Shown: positions 14,352-22,509, counted from the first letter of the stretch. The stretch is 27,151 bases of DNA from Micavibrio_C sp964577255 (GCA_964577255.1 CAZNYM010000024.1:1-27151), one strand, 5' to 3'. The notes: generated by a model from the sequence alone, not told the origin. Numbers and translations: made by a program.

Positions 14352-15836
14352 ATGATGAAGTCCCCCACACCCATCGCCAACGACCAGGCCGGCGCCCTGA
14401 CCCGCCCCGGGGAAACGGCATTTCGTATGCTGCCGCACAATATCGAGGCCGAACAGGGACTGCTGGGCGCGCTTCTGGTCGACAACCGTGTGCTCGAGCG
14501 CGTGGGCGACTTCCTGCGGGCCGAACATTTCTTCCATCCGGCGCACCAGCGCCTGTACATGGCCATTCAGGCCCTGATCGACCGCGGCCAGACGGCATCG
14601 CCGGTCACGCTCAAGGTCTATTTTGAAAAGGATGCCGACCTCAAAGAGGTTGGCGGCGCCGATTACCTCGCCACCCTGGCGGCAAGCGTCATCACCATCA
14701 TCAACACCGAAGATTACGCCCGCACCATCTACGACCTGCATCTGCGCCGTTCCCTGATCACCGTCGGCGAGGATGTCGTCAACGAATCCTACGAACACAA
14801 GATAGAAGTCAGCGCCCGTGACCTGATTGAAAGCGCGGAAGCGCAGCTGTTCAAGCTGGCGGAAAGCGGCGAGACTCGCGGCGGCTTCGTTTCGCTGCGC
14901 GATTCGGTCAAGACAGCGATCGACATCGCGCAGAAGGCCTATAACACCGAAGGCCACGTCACCGGCGTGACCACCGGCCTGCGCGATATGGATGCGAAGC
15001 TGGGCGGGTTCCAGCCTTCGGACCTCATCATCCTCGCCGGCCGGCCGTCGATGGGCAAGACGGCGCTCGCCACCAACATGGCATTCAATGCCGCTCACGC
15101 CTATGCCCAGTCGGGCGGCAAGGAGGGCGCGATCGTCGGCTTCTTCTCGCTGGAAATGTCATCCGACCAGCTGGCCACGCGTATCCTCGCCGATCTTTCG
15201 GGGATCTCAAGCGACGCGATCCGCAAGGGCAATATCCGCGAGGACGATTTCCGCAAATTCGCCGAAGCTTCGCAGCGCCTGGCGCAGGTGCCGCTTTATA
15301 TCGACGACACCCCCGCGCTTTCCATCAGCGCGATCCGCACCCGTGCGCGGCGTTTGAAGCGCCAGCACAATCTCGGCCTGCTGGTGATTGACTACCTTCA
15401 ACTCCTGACCGGCACCGGCTCGCGTCAGTCGACGGAAAACCGTGTGATGGAGGTCTCGGAGATTACCCGCGGCCTCAAGGCCATCGCCAAGGAGCTGTCG
15501 ATTCCCGTGTTGGCGCTCTCTCAGCTTTCGCGCGCGGTTGAGCAGCGCGAGGACAAGCGCCCGATGCTCTCCGATCTGCGCGAGTCGGGCTCGATTGAGC
15601 AAGATGCCGACGTGGTCATGTTCGTCTACCGCGAGGAATATTACCTTGCCCGCTCGGCACCCGACATCAACGACAGCGAAAAATACATGCGCTGGCAGGA
15701 AAAGATGGACCGGGTGATGAACGTCGCCGAATCCATCATCGCCAAGCAGCGTCATGGCCCCATCGGCACCGTGCGCATGTATTTCGACGGCAGCCTGACG
15801 CGCTTCAAGGACCTCGACCAGACCCACAACGATTAA
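14352..15836 (+). CDS. dnaB: Replicative DNA helicase DnaB
   Basis: Hexameric 5'-3' helicase at the replication fork; 494 aa. N-terminal primase-interaction domain with LPHNIEAEQGLLGALLVDN (about 27-45), then the RecA-like ATPase: Walker A GRPSMGKTA (K236), arginine and lysine residues around FSLEMSSDQLATR, Walker B LLVIDYLQLL, and LSQLSRAVEQREDKRPMLSDLRESGSIEQDADVV (split across about 393-426). No intein is present. Codons ATGATG at 14352 give two possible starts and neither has a clear Shine-Dalgarno. Linkage rpsF-rpsR-rplI-dnaB is common in bacteria. The stop shares TTAA with the convergent peptidase gene. Confidence 0.96.
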   Translation: MMKSPTPIANDQAGALTRPGETAFRMLPHNIEAEQGLLGALLVDNRVLERVGDFLRAEHFFHPAHQRLYMAIQALIDRGQTASPVTLKVYFEKDADLKEVGGADYLATLAASVITIINTEDYARTIYDLHLRRSLITVGEDVVNESYEHKIEVSARDLIESAEAQLFKLAESGETRGGFVSLRDSVKTAIDIAQKAYNTEGHVTGVTTGLRDMDAKLGGFQPSDLIILAGRPSMGKTALATNMAFNAAHAYAQSGGKEGAIVGFFSLEMSSDQLATRILADLSGISSDAIRKGNIREDDFRKFAEASQRLAQVPLYIDDTPALSISAIRTRARRLKRQHNLGLLVIDYLQLLTGTGSRQSTENRVMEVSEITRGLKAIAKELSIPVLALSQLSRAVEQREDKRPMLSDLRESGSIEQDADVVMFVYREEYYLARSAPDINDSEKYMRWQEKMDRVMNVAESIIAKQRHGPIGTVRMYFDGSLTRFKDLDQTHND

Positions 15837-16597
15837 ACCAGCGCGCGCGCTTTCTCCGCGCAGGCCCACGCCAGCGCCTGGTAATGCCCTGGCGGGAGTT
15901 CGCGCGCACCTTCTTCTTCCGGCACCTCGTCGGTCACGCGTAAGGCGGGCGGCAGATCTGCATCCGACAAGGGCGCGAACATCCCGCTGACCGCGCCCGG
16001 CAGACGGTAATCCCACCATTCCGAAGGCAGGGGCAGGAGCGGACGTTCCAGCAGCGCCGCCGCCTGCAGCAGCACGTCGGTCAGAAGCGCACGGTTTTCC
16101 AACACCGGGGCGGGCAGGCCTTCGTGTTCGCGATGAGCGCGGTTCACGTCCTTGTGACCGCCCAGCGGCGAGAGCATGTCAAAGGGCGTACCCATGTCAA
16201 GGAGCGCGCCCTGCGCGTCCTCGATGCTGAGGTCGATCGCCATGCCGCGGGGATGCCCGCCCAGGCCCGGCGGCGACAGCAGGCGCGTTTCGCCCTCTAG
16301 CCATTGCGGGTTGGCCTTCACAACCGGAGTGTCGCGCATGCGAAGCTGCGCATCGGTGGTGCGCAACCCGTCGTAAAGCACCAGCCGCCCGGCCCGGCGC
16401 CGCTGCAGCAGAAGCGATCCCGCCAGCACGATCTCGGCCAGGTCGCGATGCAGGGTCAGGCGCGCGCCCGGACGATAAACAGGCCCGCAGAAACTGGCCG
16501 GCGTGGCGTAGACGACATCGACGCGCAGGGGGAAATCCGCCGCGAACAAATCCATTGGCACCAGGTCAGCCGTATTTATGGCTTTCAAACCGCTCAT
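15833..16597 (-). CDS. VanX/DdpX-like D-alanyl-D-alanine dipeptidase (M15D) with altered metal ligand
   Basis: Predicted zinc dipeptidase of the M15D family, which cleaves D-Ala-D-Ala and related peptides, for example in wall recycling. It is 254 aa with no signal peptide, like cytoplasmic VanX. Seen: YDGLRTTDAQ (75-84, the substrate arginine R79), GGHPRGMAIDLSI (113-125, ligands H115 and D122), LLDMGTPFD (132-140), and PSEWWDYRLP (191-200, catalytic E193). In characterised VanX enzymes the last motif is EWWH; here D196 replaces the third zinc-binding histidine. The frame is open further upstream, but that part runs antisense into mlaE; MSGLKAINTA is the sensible start, just below a TATAAT box. 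Activity with Asp at this position is uncertain. Confidence 0.82.
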   Translation of the reverse strand: MSGLKAINTADLVPMDLFAADFPLRVDVVYATPASFCGPVYRPGARLTLHRDLAEIVLAGSLLLQRRRAGRLVLYDGLRTTDAQLRMRDTPVVKANPQWLEGETRLLSPPGLGGHPRGMAIDLSIEDAQGALLDMGTPFDMLSPLGGHKDVNRAHREHEGLPAPVLENRALLTDVLLQAAALLERPLLPLPSEWWDYRLPGAVSGMFAPLSDADLPPALRVTDEVPEEEGARELPPGHYQALAWACAEKARALV

Positions 16598-16628
16598 ATT
16601 CCGCGAGTGTAGACGGGCCGGGCAAAAT

Positions 16629-16636
16629 ATTATAGT
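16629..16636. promoter_or_regulatory. Shared -10 region between the dipeptidase gene and mlaE
   Basis: On the minus strand, bases 16634-16629 read TATAAT, a perfect -10, with initiation expected near 16622, 25 bp before the peptidase ATG. On the plus strand, 16631-16636 reads TATAGT, which could serve mlaE. The -35 matches are poor on both strands (CTGATT on the minus strand). This lies in the 79-bp divergent gap. Confidence 0.38.
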
Positions 16637-16676
16637 GTTTTGAACGCGATAATCAGACCCCAACGCCACGCCGAAC

Positions 16677-17495
16677 ATGACCACTGCCACCGAAAACAAT
16701 ACCGCCAGCCTCCTCCGCCCGCTGCTCGATCTGTGCGCGGGCATCGGCGCCACGGTGGCCGGTTTTCTGGGCGCGGTCGGACGGCTGGCGCAGTTCGTCG
16801 GCACGGCGGTCGCGCATGTGTTCCTGCCACCGTGGTTTCCGCGCCTGATCGTCAAACAGTTCATCGATATCGGCTATTATTCGCTGCCGGTCGTGGGGTT
16901 GACCGCCCTTTTCACCGGCATGGTGCTGGCGCTGCAAAGCTATACCGGCTTCACCCGCTTCAACGCCGAGGGCGCTATCGCGGGCGTGGTGGTGCTCTCC
17001 GTCACGCGCGAGCTGGCCCCGGTGCTGGCGGGCCTGATGGTCGCCGGGCGCGTCGGCGCCGCCATCGCCGCCGAGATCGGCACCATGCGCGTGACCGAGC
17101 AGATCGACGCGCTCACCACCCTGTCCGTCAACCCTTATAAATACCTGATAGCTCCGCGCCTACTGGCCGGCACCGTTATGCTGCCGATTCTGGTGCTGAC
17201 GGGCGACATCATCGGCGTGTTCGGCGGCTATATCGTCAGCATCCACAAGCTGGGGTTCAGCCCCGGCTCCTATCTGACCCAGACCTGGGACGTGCTTGAA
17301 TCGATGGACGTGATATCGGGCCTGGTCAAGGCGGGCGTGTTCGGTTTCATCGTCGCGGCCTTGGGCTGCTATCACGGCTTCAATTCGCAGCGCGGCGCAC
17401 AGGGTGTGGGTGCGGCCACTACGAATGCCGTCGTGTCGGCCTCGATCCTGATCCTGATATTCAACTACGCCCTGACCCAGATGTTCTTCTCATGA
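16677..17495 (+). CDS. mlaE: Phospholipid ABC transporter permease MlaE
   Basis: Inner-membrane permease of the MlaFEDB-type transporter, which moves phospholipids between inner and outer membrane and maintains outer-membrane asymmetry. It is 272 aa with five to six hydrophobic segments. Family marks seen: TGMVLALQSYTGFTRFNAEG, VLSVTRELAPVLAGLMVAGRVGAA, AAEIGTMRVTEQIDAL and CYHGFNSQRGAQGVGAATTNAVV. Each is highly conserved in MlaE and plant TGD1. The stop overlaps the mlaF start by 4 bp (ATGA), so the pair is coupled. The start lacks an obvious Shine-Dalgarno. mlaD is not adjacent; it lies at 21964-22482 on the other strand. Confidence 0.95.
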   Translation: MTTATENNTASLLRPLLDLCAGIGATVAGFLGAVGRLAQFVGTAVAHVFLPPWFPRLIVKQFIDIGYYSLPVVGLTALFTGMVLALQSYTGFTRFNAEGAIAGVVVLSVTRELAPVLAGLMVAGRVGAAIAAEIGTMRVTEQIDALTTLSVNPYKYLIAPRLLAGTVMLPILVLTGDIIGVFGGYIVSIHKLGFSPGSYLTQTWDVLESMDVISGLVKAGVFGFIVAALGCYHGFNSQRGAQGVGAATTNAVVSASILILIFNYALTQMFFS

Positions 17496-18280
17496 GCGAC
17501 GATCGCCCATCCGTCAAACTCGCCCTGCAGGGCGTCAAGAAATCCTTCGGCCCCAAGGCGGTGCTGCAAGGGATAGACCTTGAAGTGCCGCGCGGCAAGT
17601 CGATGGTCATCATCGGCGGTTCCGGCACCGGCAAATCCGTCACCCTTAAATGCGTGCTGGGCCTGATCCATCCCGATTCCGGATCGATCCGCGTCGACGG
17701 CCAGGAAACCACAGGCCTCGGCAACCAGGATCGCGATGCGCTGATGCGCAAGTTCGGTATGTTGTTTCAGGGTGGCGCCCTGTTCGATTCGCTGCGCGTG
17801 TGGGAGAACGTCGCCTTCGGCCTGATCCAGGGCCGGGGTATGGGCCGCGAGCAGGCGCGCGGCATAGCGCTTGAAAAGCTCAAGGCCGTGGGTCTGGATG
17901 ACAACGTCGCCATGCTGTTCCCGGCCGAGCTTTCGGGCGGCATGCAAAAACGCGTCGGCCTGGCCCGCGCCATCGCCGCCAATCCCGAGATCATATTTTT
18001 CGACGAGCCCACCACCGGCCTCGACCCCATCATGGCCGACGTCATCAACGACCTGATCGTCAAATGCGTGCGCGAGCTGGGCGCCACCGCCCTCTCCATC
18101 ACCCACGACATGGCGAGCGCCCGCAAGATCGCGGACTACGTCGCCATGATCTATCAGGGCCGCATCATCTGGACCGGCCCGGTTTCGGCGCTTGACCATT
18201 CCGGCAACGCCTATGTCGAGCAGTTCATCCACGGCCGCGCCGACGGGCCGATCACCGAGGACCTGCGCCAGCGGGCATAA
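17492..18280 (+). CDS. mlaF: Phospholipid ABC transporter ATPase MlaF
   Basis: ATP-binding subunit powering MlaE. It is 262 aa. Seen: Walker A GGSGTGKS (42-49), Q-loop MLFQGGALFDSL (typical of this family), signature LSGGMQKR (147-154), Walker B IIFFDEPTTGLDP (D171, E172), and the switch histidine in SITHDM. FQGGALFDS and DPIMADVI are MlaF/TGD3 hallmarks. The gene overlaps mlaE by 4 bp. mrcA follows after 60 bp, with a possible separate promoter. No mlaB STAS gene is seen here. Confidence 0.95.
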   Translation: MSDDRPSVKLALQGVKKSFGPKAVLQGIDLEVPRGKSMVIIGGSGTGKSVTLKCVLGLIHPDSGSIRVDGQETTGLGNQDRDALMRKFGMLFQGGALFDSLRVWENVAFGLIQGRGMGREQARGIALEKLKAVGLDDNVAMLFPAELSGGMQKRVGLARAIAANPEIIFFDEPTTGLDPIMADVINDLIVKCVRELGATALSITHDMASARKIADYVAMIYQGRIIWTGPVSALDHSGNAYVEQFIHGRADGPITEDLRQRA

Positions 18281-18305
18281 GCGCCGCCGGCCGCGCACGA
18301 AAACC

Positions 18306-18336
18306 TTTTCGCCGCCATTTTCCTGTGCCATATATG
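18306..18336 (+). promoter_or_regulatory. Possible mrcA promoter giving a leaderless mRNA
   Basis: CATATATG at 18329-18336 offers overlapping -10 choices (CATATA or TATATG), with TTTTCG (18306-18311) or TTCGCC (18308-18313) as a weak -35 at 17 nt. Initiation 7 nt after the -10 falls at or just before ATG 18341. No Shine-Dalgarno precedes that ATG. Tentative. Confidence 0.28.
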
Positions 18337-18340
18337 CGGC

Positions 18341-20890
18341 ATGCGCTTTATCACGCGACTGATTGCCTTGATTTTCCTGGCTTTATTCTCGCTGGGGCTC
18401 CTGGGTCTGGTAGGGGCCACGGGCCTGGTTATATTTGCCATATCGTATTACAGCCAGGACCTGCCCGATTATTCCCAGCTGAAGGAATACCAGCCGCCGG
18501 TCATCACCCGGCTTTACGCCGGCGACGGGCGGCTGATGGCCGAATACGCCGAGGAAAAGCGCGTCTTCGTTCCGGTCGACGTCATGCCCGACCTGCTGAA
18601 GAAAGCCTTCATCGCCGCCGAGGACCAGAATTTCTACCGCCACCAGGGCGTCGATTACATGGCCATCATCCGCGCGGGCGTCACCAATCTGCGCTATGCC
18701 GGTTCGTCCAAGCGGCCGATCGGCGCCTCGACCATCACCCAGCAGGTAGCGAAGAACTTCCTGCTGACCAACGAGGTTTCGCTGCGACGTAAAATCCGCG
18801 AGGCCATTCTGGCCTTCCGCATGGAAAAGGCTCTCTCCAAGGACCGCCTGCTCGAGCTTTACCTCAACGAAATCTTCCTCGGCCGCCGCGCCTACGGCGT
18901 GGCCGCGGCCGGTCTTGCCTATTTCAACAAGTCGCTCGACGAGCTGAGCCTGGCAGAGATGGCCTACCTCGCCGCGCTGCCCAAGGGGCCGAACAACTAC
19001 AACCCGCTCACCAAGCCCGAAGCCGCGCGCGAACGGCGCGACTGGGTGCTCGACCGCATGGCCGCGGACAGCTACATCACCCGCGCCCAGGCCGAGAGCG
19101 CCAAAACCGGGCCGGTGCAGACCTTCGAGCCCGATCCGACCAAGATCGTCACCGCGCGTTTCTTCGCCGAGGAAGTGCGGCGCGAACTGATCGCCCGCTA
19201 CGGCGAAAAAAGCCTGTACAACGAGGGGCTGGCGGTGCGCACCACCATCGACCCGCGCCTGCAGGGCATCGCCGAGATGGCGCTGCGCAACGGCCTGATG
19301 GCCTATGACCGCCGCTGGGGCTGGCGCGGGCCGCTCGCCAGCTTTCCCACCACCACCGACTGGAAAGACAACCTGCTGAGCGTGGCCGCGCCCAAGGCTA
19401 TGCCGCCGGGATGGCGTCTGGCGTTCGTGCTCGACGCCGCACGCGATCACGCTGCGCTTGGTTTCGCCGACGGCACCCGCGGCACCATTCCGCTCGAGCA
19501 CGTCAAATGGGCCAAGCGCCGCCTGAAGGAAGGCGGCTTCAGCGCCGAACCCGCCAGCACCGCCGATGTGCTGGCGCGCGGCGATGTGGTGATGGTCGAA
19601 GCCGTCACCACCGAGGAACCGGCCGCCGAAGGCAAGCCTGCCGCAAAGAAAACCTCCTACGCGCTGCGCCAGGTGCCGCGCGTCAACGGCGCGCTCGTGG
19701 CGATGGATCCGCATACCGGCCGCGTGCTGGCGCTGCAGGGCGGCTGGAACTACGAGCAAAGCGAATTCAACCGCGCCACCCAGGCCCTGCGCCAGCCGGG
19801 CTCCGCCTTCAAGCCTTTCGTCTATCTCACCGCGCTCGAAAAAGGCTTCACGCCTTCCACGCTCATTCTCGACGCGCCCTTTGTCATCGACCAGGGGCCG
19901 GGCATGCCGAAATGGCGCCCCAGTAACTACAAAGGCGAATATTACGGCCCCACCACCTTGCGCGTGGGCGTCGAAAAATCGCGCAACCTGATGACGGTGC
20001 GCCTGGCGCACGCCGTCGGCATGGATGCCGTGGTCAAGACCGCGCACGATTTCGGCATCACCGAGATGGAGCCGCACCTGGCCAATTCCCTGGGCGCCGG
20101 AGAAACCACGGTGCTGCGCATGGCGACGGCTTACGCCATGCTGGTCAACGGCGGCAAAAAGGTCACGCCCACGCTGGTCGACCGCATCCAGGACCGGCGC
20201 GGCAAAACCATCTACCGTCACGACAGCCGCGCCTGCGGCGAGTGCGGCACGCTCCTGGAATGGAACAGCCAGCAGGCCCCCCTGCCCGCCGACAACCGGC
20301 CGCAGGTAGTGGACGCGCGCTACGCCTATCAGATGGTTTCCATCCTTGAAGGCGTCGTGCAGCGCGGCACCGCGGTCAAGATCAAGGATCTCGGCTTCCC
20401 CGTCGCCGGCAAGACCGGCACCACCAACGAATCGCGCGACGTCTGGTTCATGGGCTTCACCCCCGACCTGGTGGTGGGCGTGTTCGTCGGCTTCGACGAG
20501 CCGGAGTCGCTGGGAAAGCGTGAAACCGGCTCGTCGGTGTCGCTGCCGGTCTTCCGCGATTTCATGGTCGAGGCGATGAAAGACATTCCGCCCGTCCCCT
20601 TCCGCATCCCGCCCGGCATCCGCCAGATCCAGATCAACGCCCACACCGGCCAGCGCGCGCGCGCTGAAGACGACGAAGCCGTACTGATCTGGGAAGCGTT
20701 CCTGACCGGCACCGATCCCGGCGATTCGCCCAATCTTCTCGACGACAGCGTCAGCCTGCAGGCGGGCGACGTTCCGGACATGGCTAGCGACGGCGCGGTC
20801 GAGACCTACCCCGCCGGCGGCGTGGGCCTACGGCCGCAGAGCCAGGGCAGTGAAAGCAGTGCCACCATGGGCACGGGCGGGCTTTACTAA
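18341..20890 (+). CDS. mrcA: Penicillin-binding protein 1A (bifunctional transglycosylase/transpeptidase)
   Basis: Class A PBP that polymerises and cross-links peptidoglycan at the outer face of the inner membrane; 849 aa. N-terminal anchor at about 5-37. GT51 domain: EDQNFYRHQGVD (catalytic E94), GASTITQQVAKN, RKIREAILAFRMEKALSKDRLLELYLNEIFLG (split near 158-189). An OB-like insert occupies roughly 310-450 and includes the charged low-complexity EEPAAEGKPAAKK. Transpeptidase: S488xxK491 (GSAFK), S547-R-N, K691-T-G. The tail after about 750 is acidic and Gly/Ser-rich. No Shine-Dalgarno precedes the ATG. It may be partly cotranscribed with mlaEF, which also serve the envelope. Confidence 0.96.
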   Translation: MRFITRLIALIFLALFSLGLLGLVGATGLVIFAISYYSQDLPDYSQLKEYQPPVITRLYAGDGRLMAEYAEEKRVFVPVDVMPDLLKKAFIAAEDQNFYRHQGVDYMAIIRAGVTNLRYAGSSKRPIGASTITQQVAKNFLLTNEVSLRRKIREAILAFRMEKALSKDRLLELYLNEIFLGRRAYGVAAAGLAYFNKSLDELSLAEMAYLAALPKGPNNYNPLTKPEAARERRDWVLDRMAADSYITRAQAESAKTGPVQTFEPDPTKIVTARFFAEEVRRELIARYGEKSLYNEGLAVRTTIDPRLQGIAEMALRNGLMAYDRRWGWRGPLASFPTTTDWKDNLLSVAAPKAMPPGWRLAFVLDAARDHAALGFADGTRGTIPLEHVKWAKRRLKEGGFSAEPASTADVLARGDVVMVEAVTTEEPAAEGKPAAKKTSYALRQVPRVNGALVAMDPHTGRVLALQGGWNYEQSEFNRATQALRQPGSAFKPFVYLTALEKGFTPSTLILDAPFVIDQGPGMPKWRPSNYKGEYYGPTTLRVGVEKSRNLMTVRLAHAVGMDAVVKTAHDFGITEMEPHLANSLGAGETTVLRMATAYAMLVNGGKKVTPTLVDRIQDRRGKTIYRHDSRACGECGTLLEWNSQQAPLPADNRPQVVDARYAYQMVSILEGVVQRGTAVKIKDLGFPVAGKTGTTNESRDVWFMGFTPDLVVGVFVGFDEPESLGKRETGSSVSLPVFRDFMVEAMKDIPPVPFRIPPGIRQIQINAHTGQRARAEDDEAVLIWEAFLTGTDPGDSPNLLDDSVSLQAGDVPDMASDGAVETYPAGGVGLRPQSQGSESSATMGTGGLY

Positions 20891-20950
20891 GCAATTGGTA
20901 ATTTAATTACTCATTGTCGCCCTGTTTCTTAACGAATATTTCATAGAACT

Positions 20951-20979
20951 TTGACATATTTTTAATAATTCGTTAAACT
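20951..20979 (+). promoter_or_regulatory. Promoter of the 161-codon unknown gene
   Basis: Perfect -35 TTGACA (20951-20956), 17-nt spacer, TAAACT (20974-20979, 4/6). It lies in the AT-rich 117-bp gap after mrcA. Initiation near 20986 gives a leader of about 22 nt with GAGGA positioned before the GTG start. Confidence 0.6.
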
Positions 20980-21007
20980 TGAACTATAGCGTTTTGAGGA
21001 AACAGGC

Positions 21008-21493
21008 GTGTCCGTGCTGCTGGATGAGGGTCATCTCCGCAATATCTTCCAATCCGCCGACCGGCGCGGCGCTGCGCTGGACACGGCGCTGTTCTTCAAG
21101 GAACGCCCTTTGGTCCTGAGTCCCTCGCTTGAGATGAATAATTTCGGCCCCGATTGCCGCTTCATCGCCTTACCCCATGTCGTGCTGCAGGGTATAGACG
21201 CGCGTGGCGCGGCGAAGACGCCGGACTATCCCGTCTACGGACCGGCGGCGCTCGATGGCGCCACACTCACGCACTGGCGCGCCGAAGGACTGATCGAAGA
21301 AAAAGATATCTGCATAAACCTGGATGCGGCGCGCGAGCGCGCTCTTGCGCACAACACCGCCGCCTGGTCAGCTTTCGCCACTGCGCAGCAGCGCGGCAGC
21401 TTCGCGCCCGTCGACACATGGCAGACCGTGACCGCGAGTGACGTGCTCGCCCTGCGTCACAACAGGCAAGGCCAGACGATGCAGCCGGGATAG
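21008..21493 (+). CDS. Hypothetical protein (161 aa), GTG start
   Basis: I do not recognise this protein. The start is strong: GAGGA (20996-21000) lies 7 nt before GTG 21008 and a good promoter precedes it. The protein appears soluble, with no signal peptide or membrane helix. It begins VSVLLDEGHLRNIFQSADRR and has a proline-containing central segment (KTPDYPVYGPAALDGATL), then an Ala-rich helical part (DAARERALAHNTAAWSAF). It ends one base before the stop of the convergent DUF2155 gene. It occupies a place where aat is often found near DUF2155 and mlaD in alphaproteobacteria, but it has no resemblance to Aat that I can see. Confidence 0.78.
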   Translation: MSVLLDEGHLRNIFQSADRRGAALDTALFFKERPLVLSPSLEMNNFGPDCRFIALPHVVLQGIDARGAAKTPDYPVYGPAALDGATLTHWRAEGLIEEKDICINLDAARERALAHNTAAWSAFATAQQRGSFAPVDTWQTVTASDVLALRHNRQGQTMQPG

Positions 21494-21494
21494 G

Positions 21495-21974
21495 CTAGTC
21501 CCCGGTCGACTCCGTCACTTCATCAAGACGTTTTTCGGTGGAAGCGGCCGGCGCGGTTGCGGGCGCTTTGGCGGCCGGCGTCACCTGCTCCAGGCAATCG
21601 AGCACCCAGATATCGTAGATGGGATGATCCATCGCCGAAAGCGCCGGCGAGGACGCAAACATCCAGCCGCTGAACACCCACTGCGCCTCGTCCTTGGGCG
21701 TGACTTCCCACACCTGTACGAACGCGGCTGATTCCGGCTGCGCTACCGGCGGAGTTTTGCGGCAGGCCTGCACCTTGATGTAAAGCGGGCCGTACTTCAT
21801 GGTGGCACCGACGCGCGCCTCGAAGGTCAGGGTGCGGGCCGTGCCCTTGTCGAGCGCCTGCAGGCGGGCGACGGGAAAATCCTGCATCGCAGCGGCATCG
21901 GGCGTCTGGGCGCGTGCGGGCGCGTTCAGGCAGGCGCATACCGCCAGCAGAAAAGCGAAAACCCTAGGGAACAT
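21495..21974 (-). CDS. DUF2155 domain-containing secreted protein
   Basis: A 159-aa protein with a signal peptide (MFPRVFAFLLAVCACLNAPARA, about 1-22) and the DUF2155 core: LDKGTARTLTFEARVGATMKYGPL, then WVFSGWMFASSPALSAMDHPIYDIWVLDC, whose W/FSGWMFASSP and HPxYDxWVL patterns are diagnostic (quoted in pieces spanning about residues 41-128). Two cysteines (about 72 and 128) could form a disulfide in the periplasm. A low-complexity Ala/Thr-rich tail follows. The start overlaps the end of mlaD by 11 bp, implying coupling. Function is unknown; gene order NDUFA12-mlaD-DUF2155 is shared by many alphaproteobacteria. Confidence 0.9.
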   Translation of the reverse strand: MFPRVFAFLLAVCACLNAPARAQTPDAAAMQDFPVARLQALDKGTARTLTFEARVGATMKYGPLYIKVQACRKTPPVAQPESAAFVQVWEVTPKDEAQWVFSGWMFASSPALSAMDHPIYDIWVLDCLEQVTPAAKAPATAPAASTEKRLDEVTESTGD

Positions 21975-22482
21975 CTTGCGTGAGCGGCGCAGGGGACGGC
22001 GCGGACGGGGAAACCGGCTGGCCGCCCTCGTTCTTCTTGTCGCCCTGCATGCTGAAAATGAACTGACCCAACAGCTGCTCCAGGTTCTGCGGCGCCTGGG
22101 TATACTGGATTTCGCCGCCCGGCTCGAGGTTCGATTCCTCGCCGCCCGGCTCGATGGCGAGATAGCGGCCGCCCAGCAGGCTCTGGCTGCTGATCAGCGC
22201 CGCGCTGTCGGTAGGGATTTTAATATCGTTGTCGATGTTCATGCTGACCTTGGCGAGGAATGTCTTCTGATCGAGCGCAACGCCCGCAACATTGCCGATC
22301 TTGACGCCGCTGATCATGACGTCGTCGCCGATCGCAAGACCGCCGATGCCGGAAAAATTCGCGGTGACCTTATAGCCGTCGACCTTGCCTACGTCGGCGG
22401 TGCGGATGCTGAAGATCAGGAAGAACGCGGCCACGCCAAGAACGAGAGCGCCCAGGACAGTTTCAAACAGATTGCGTTTCAT
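21964..22482 (-). CDS. mlaD: Phospholipid transporter substrate-binding protein MlaD (MCE domain)
   Basis: MCE-domain subunit anchored in the inner membrane; in E. coli MlaD forms a hexameric ring on the MlaFE core. It is 172 aa. One N-terminal transmembrane helix at about 8-27 (TVLGALVLGVAAFFLIFSIR). MCE domain: YKVTANFSGIGGLAIGDDVMISGVKIGNV, VSMNIDNDIKIPTDSAALISSQSLLGGRYLAIEPGG (in pieces, about 37-116), and the hydrophobic LEQLLGQFIFSM pore-helix equivalent. A Pro/Ser-rich tail follows. AAAGGA lies about 10 nt before the ATG. It follows the NDUFA12 gene by 27 bp and is unlinked in orientation from mlaEF. Confidence 0.94.
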   Translation of the reverse strand: MKRNLFETVLGALVLGVAAFFLIFSIRTADVGKVDGYKVTANFSGIGGLAIGDDVMISGVKIGNVAGVALDQKTFLAKVSMNIDNDIKIPTDSAALISSQSLLGGRYLAIEPGGEESNLEPGGEIQYTQAPQNLEQLLGQFIFSMQGDKKNEGGQPVSPSAPSPAPLTQDVP

Positions 22483-22509
22483 GCAGGTGCGATCCTTTCT
22501 TGATCAAAA

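Noticed and set aside
16598..16864. N-terminal extension of the VanX-like peptidase
   Set aside because: It would run through the promoter gap and antisense into mlaE; the translated part is Arg/Pro-rich and unlike the family.
18383..20644. 753-codon open frame on the minus strand across mrcA
   Set aside because: It is a shadow of the PBP1A gene: all catalytic motifs are on the plus strand, and the antisense product is low-complexity in Gly, Ala, Val, His and Asp, as expected from GC-rich third positions.
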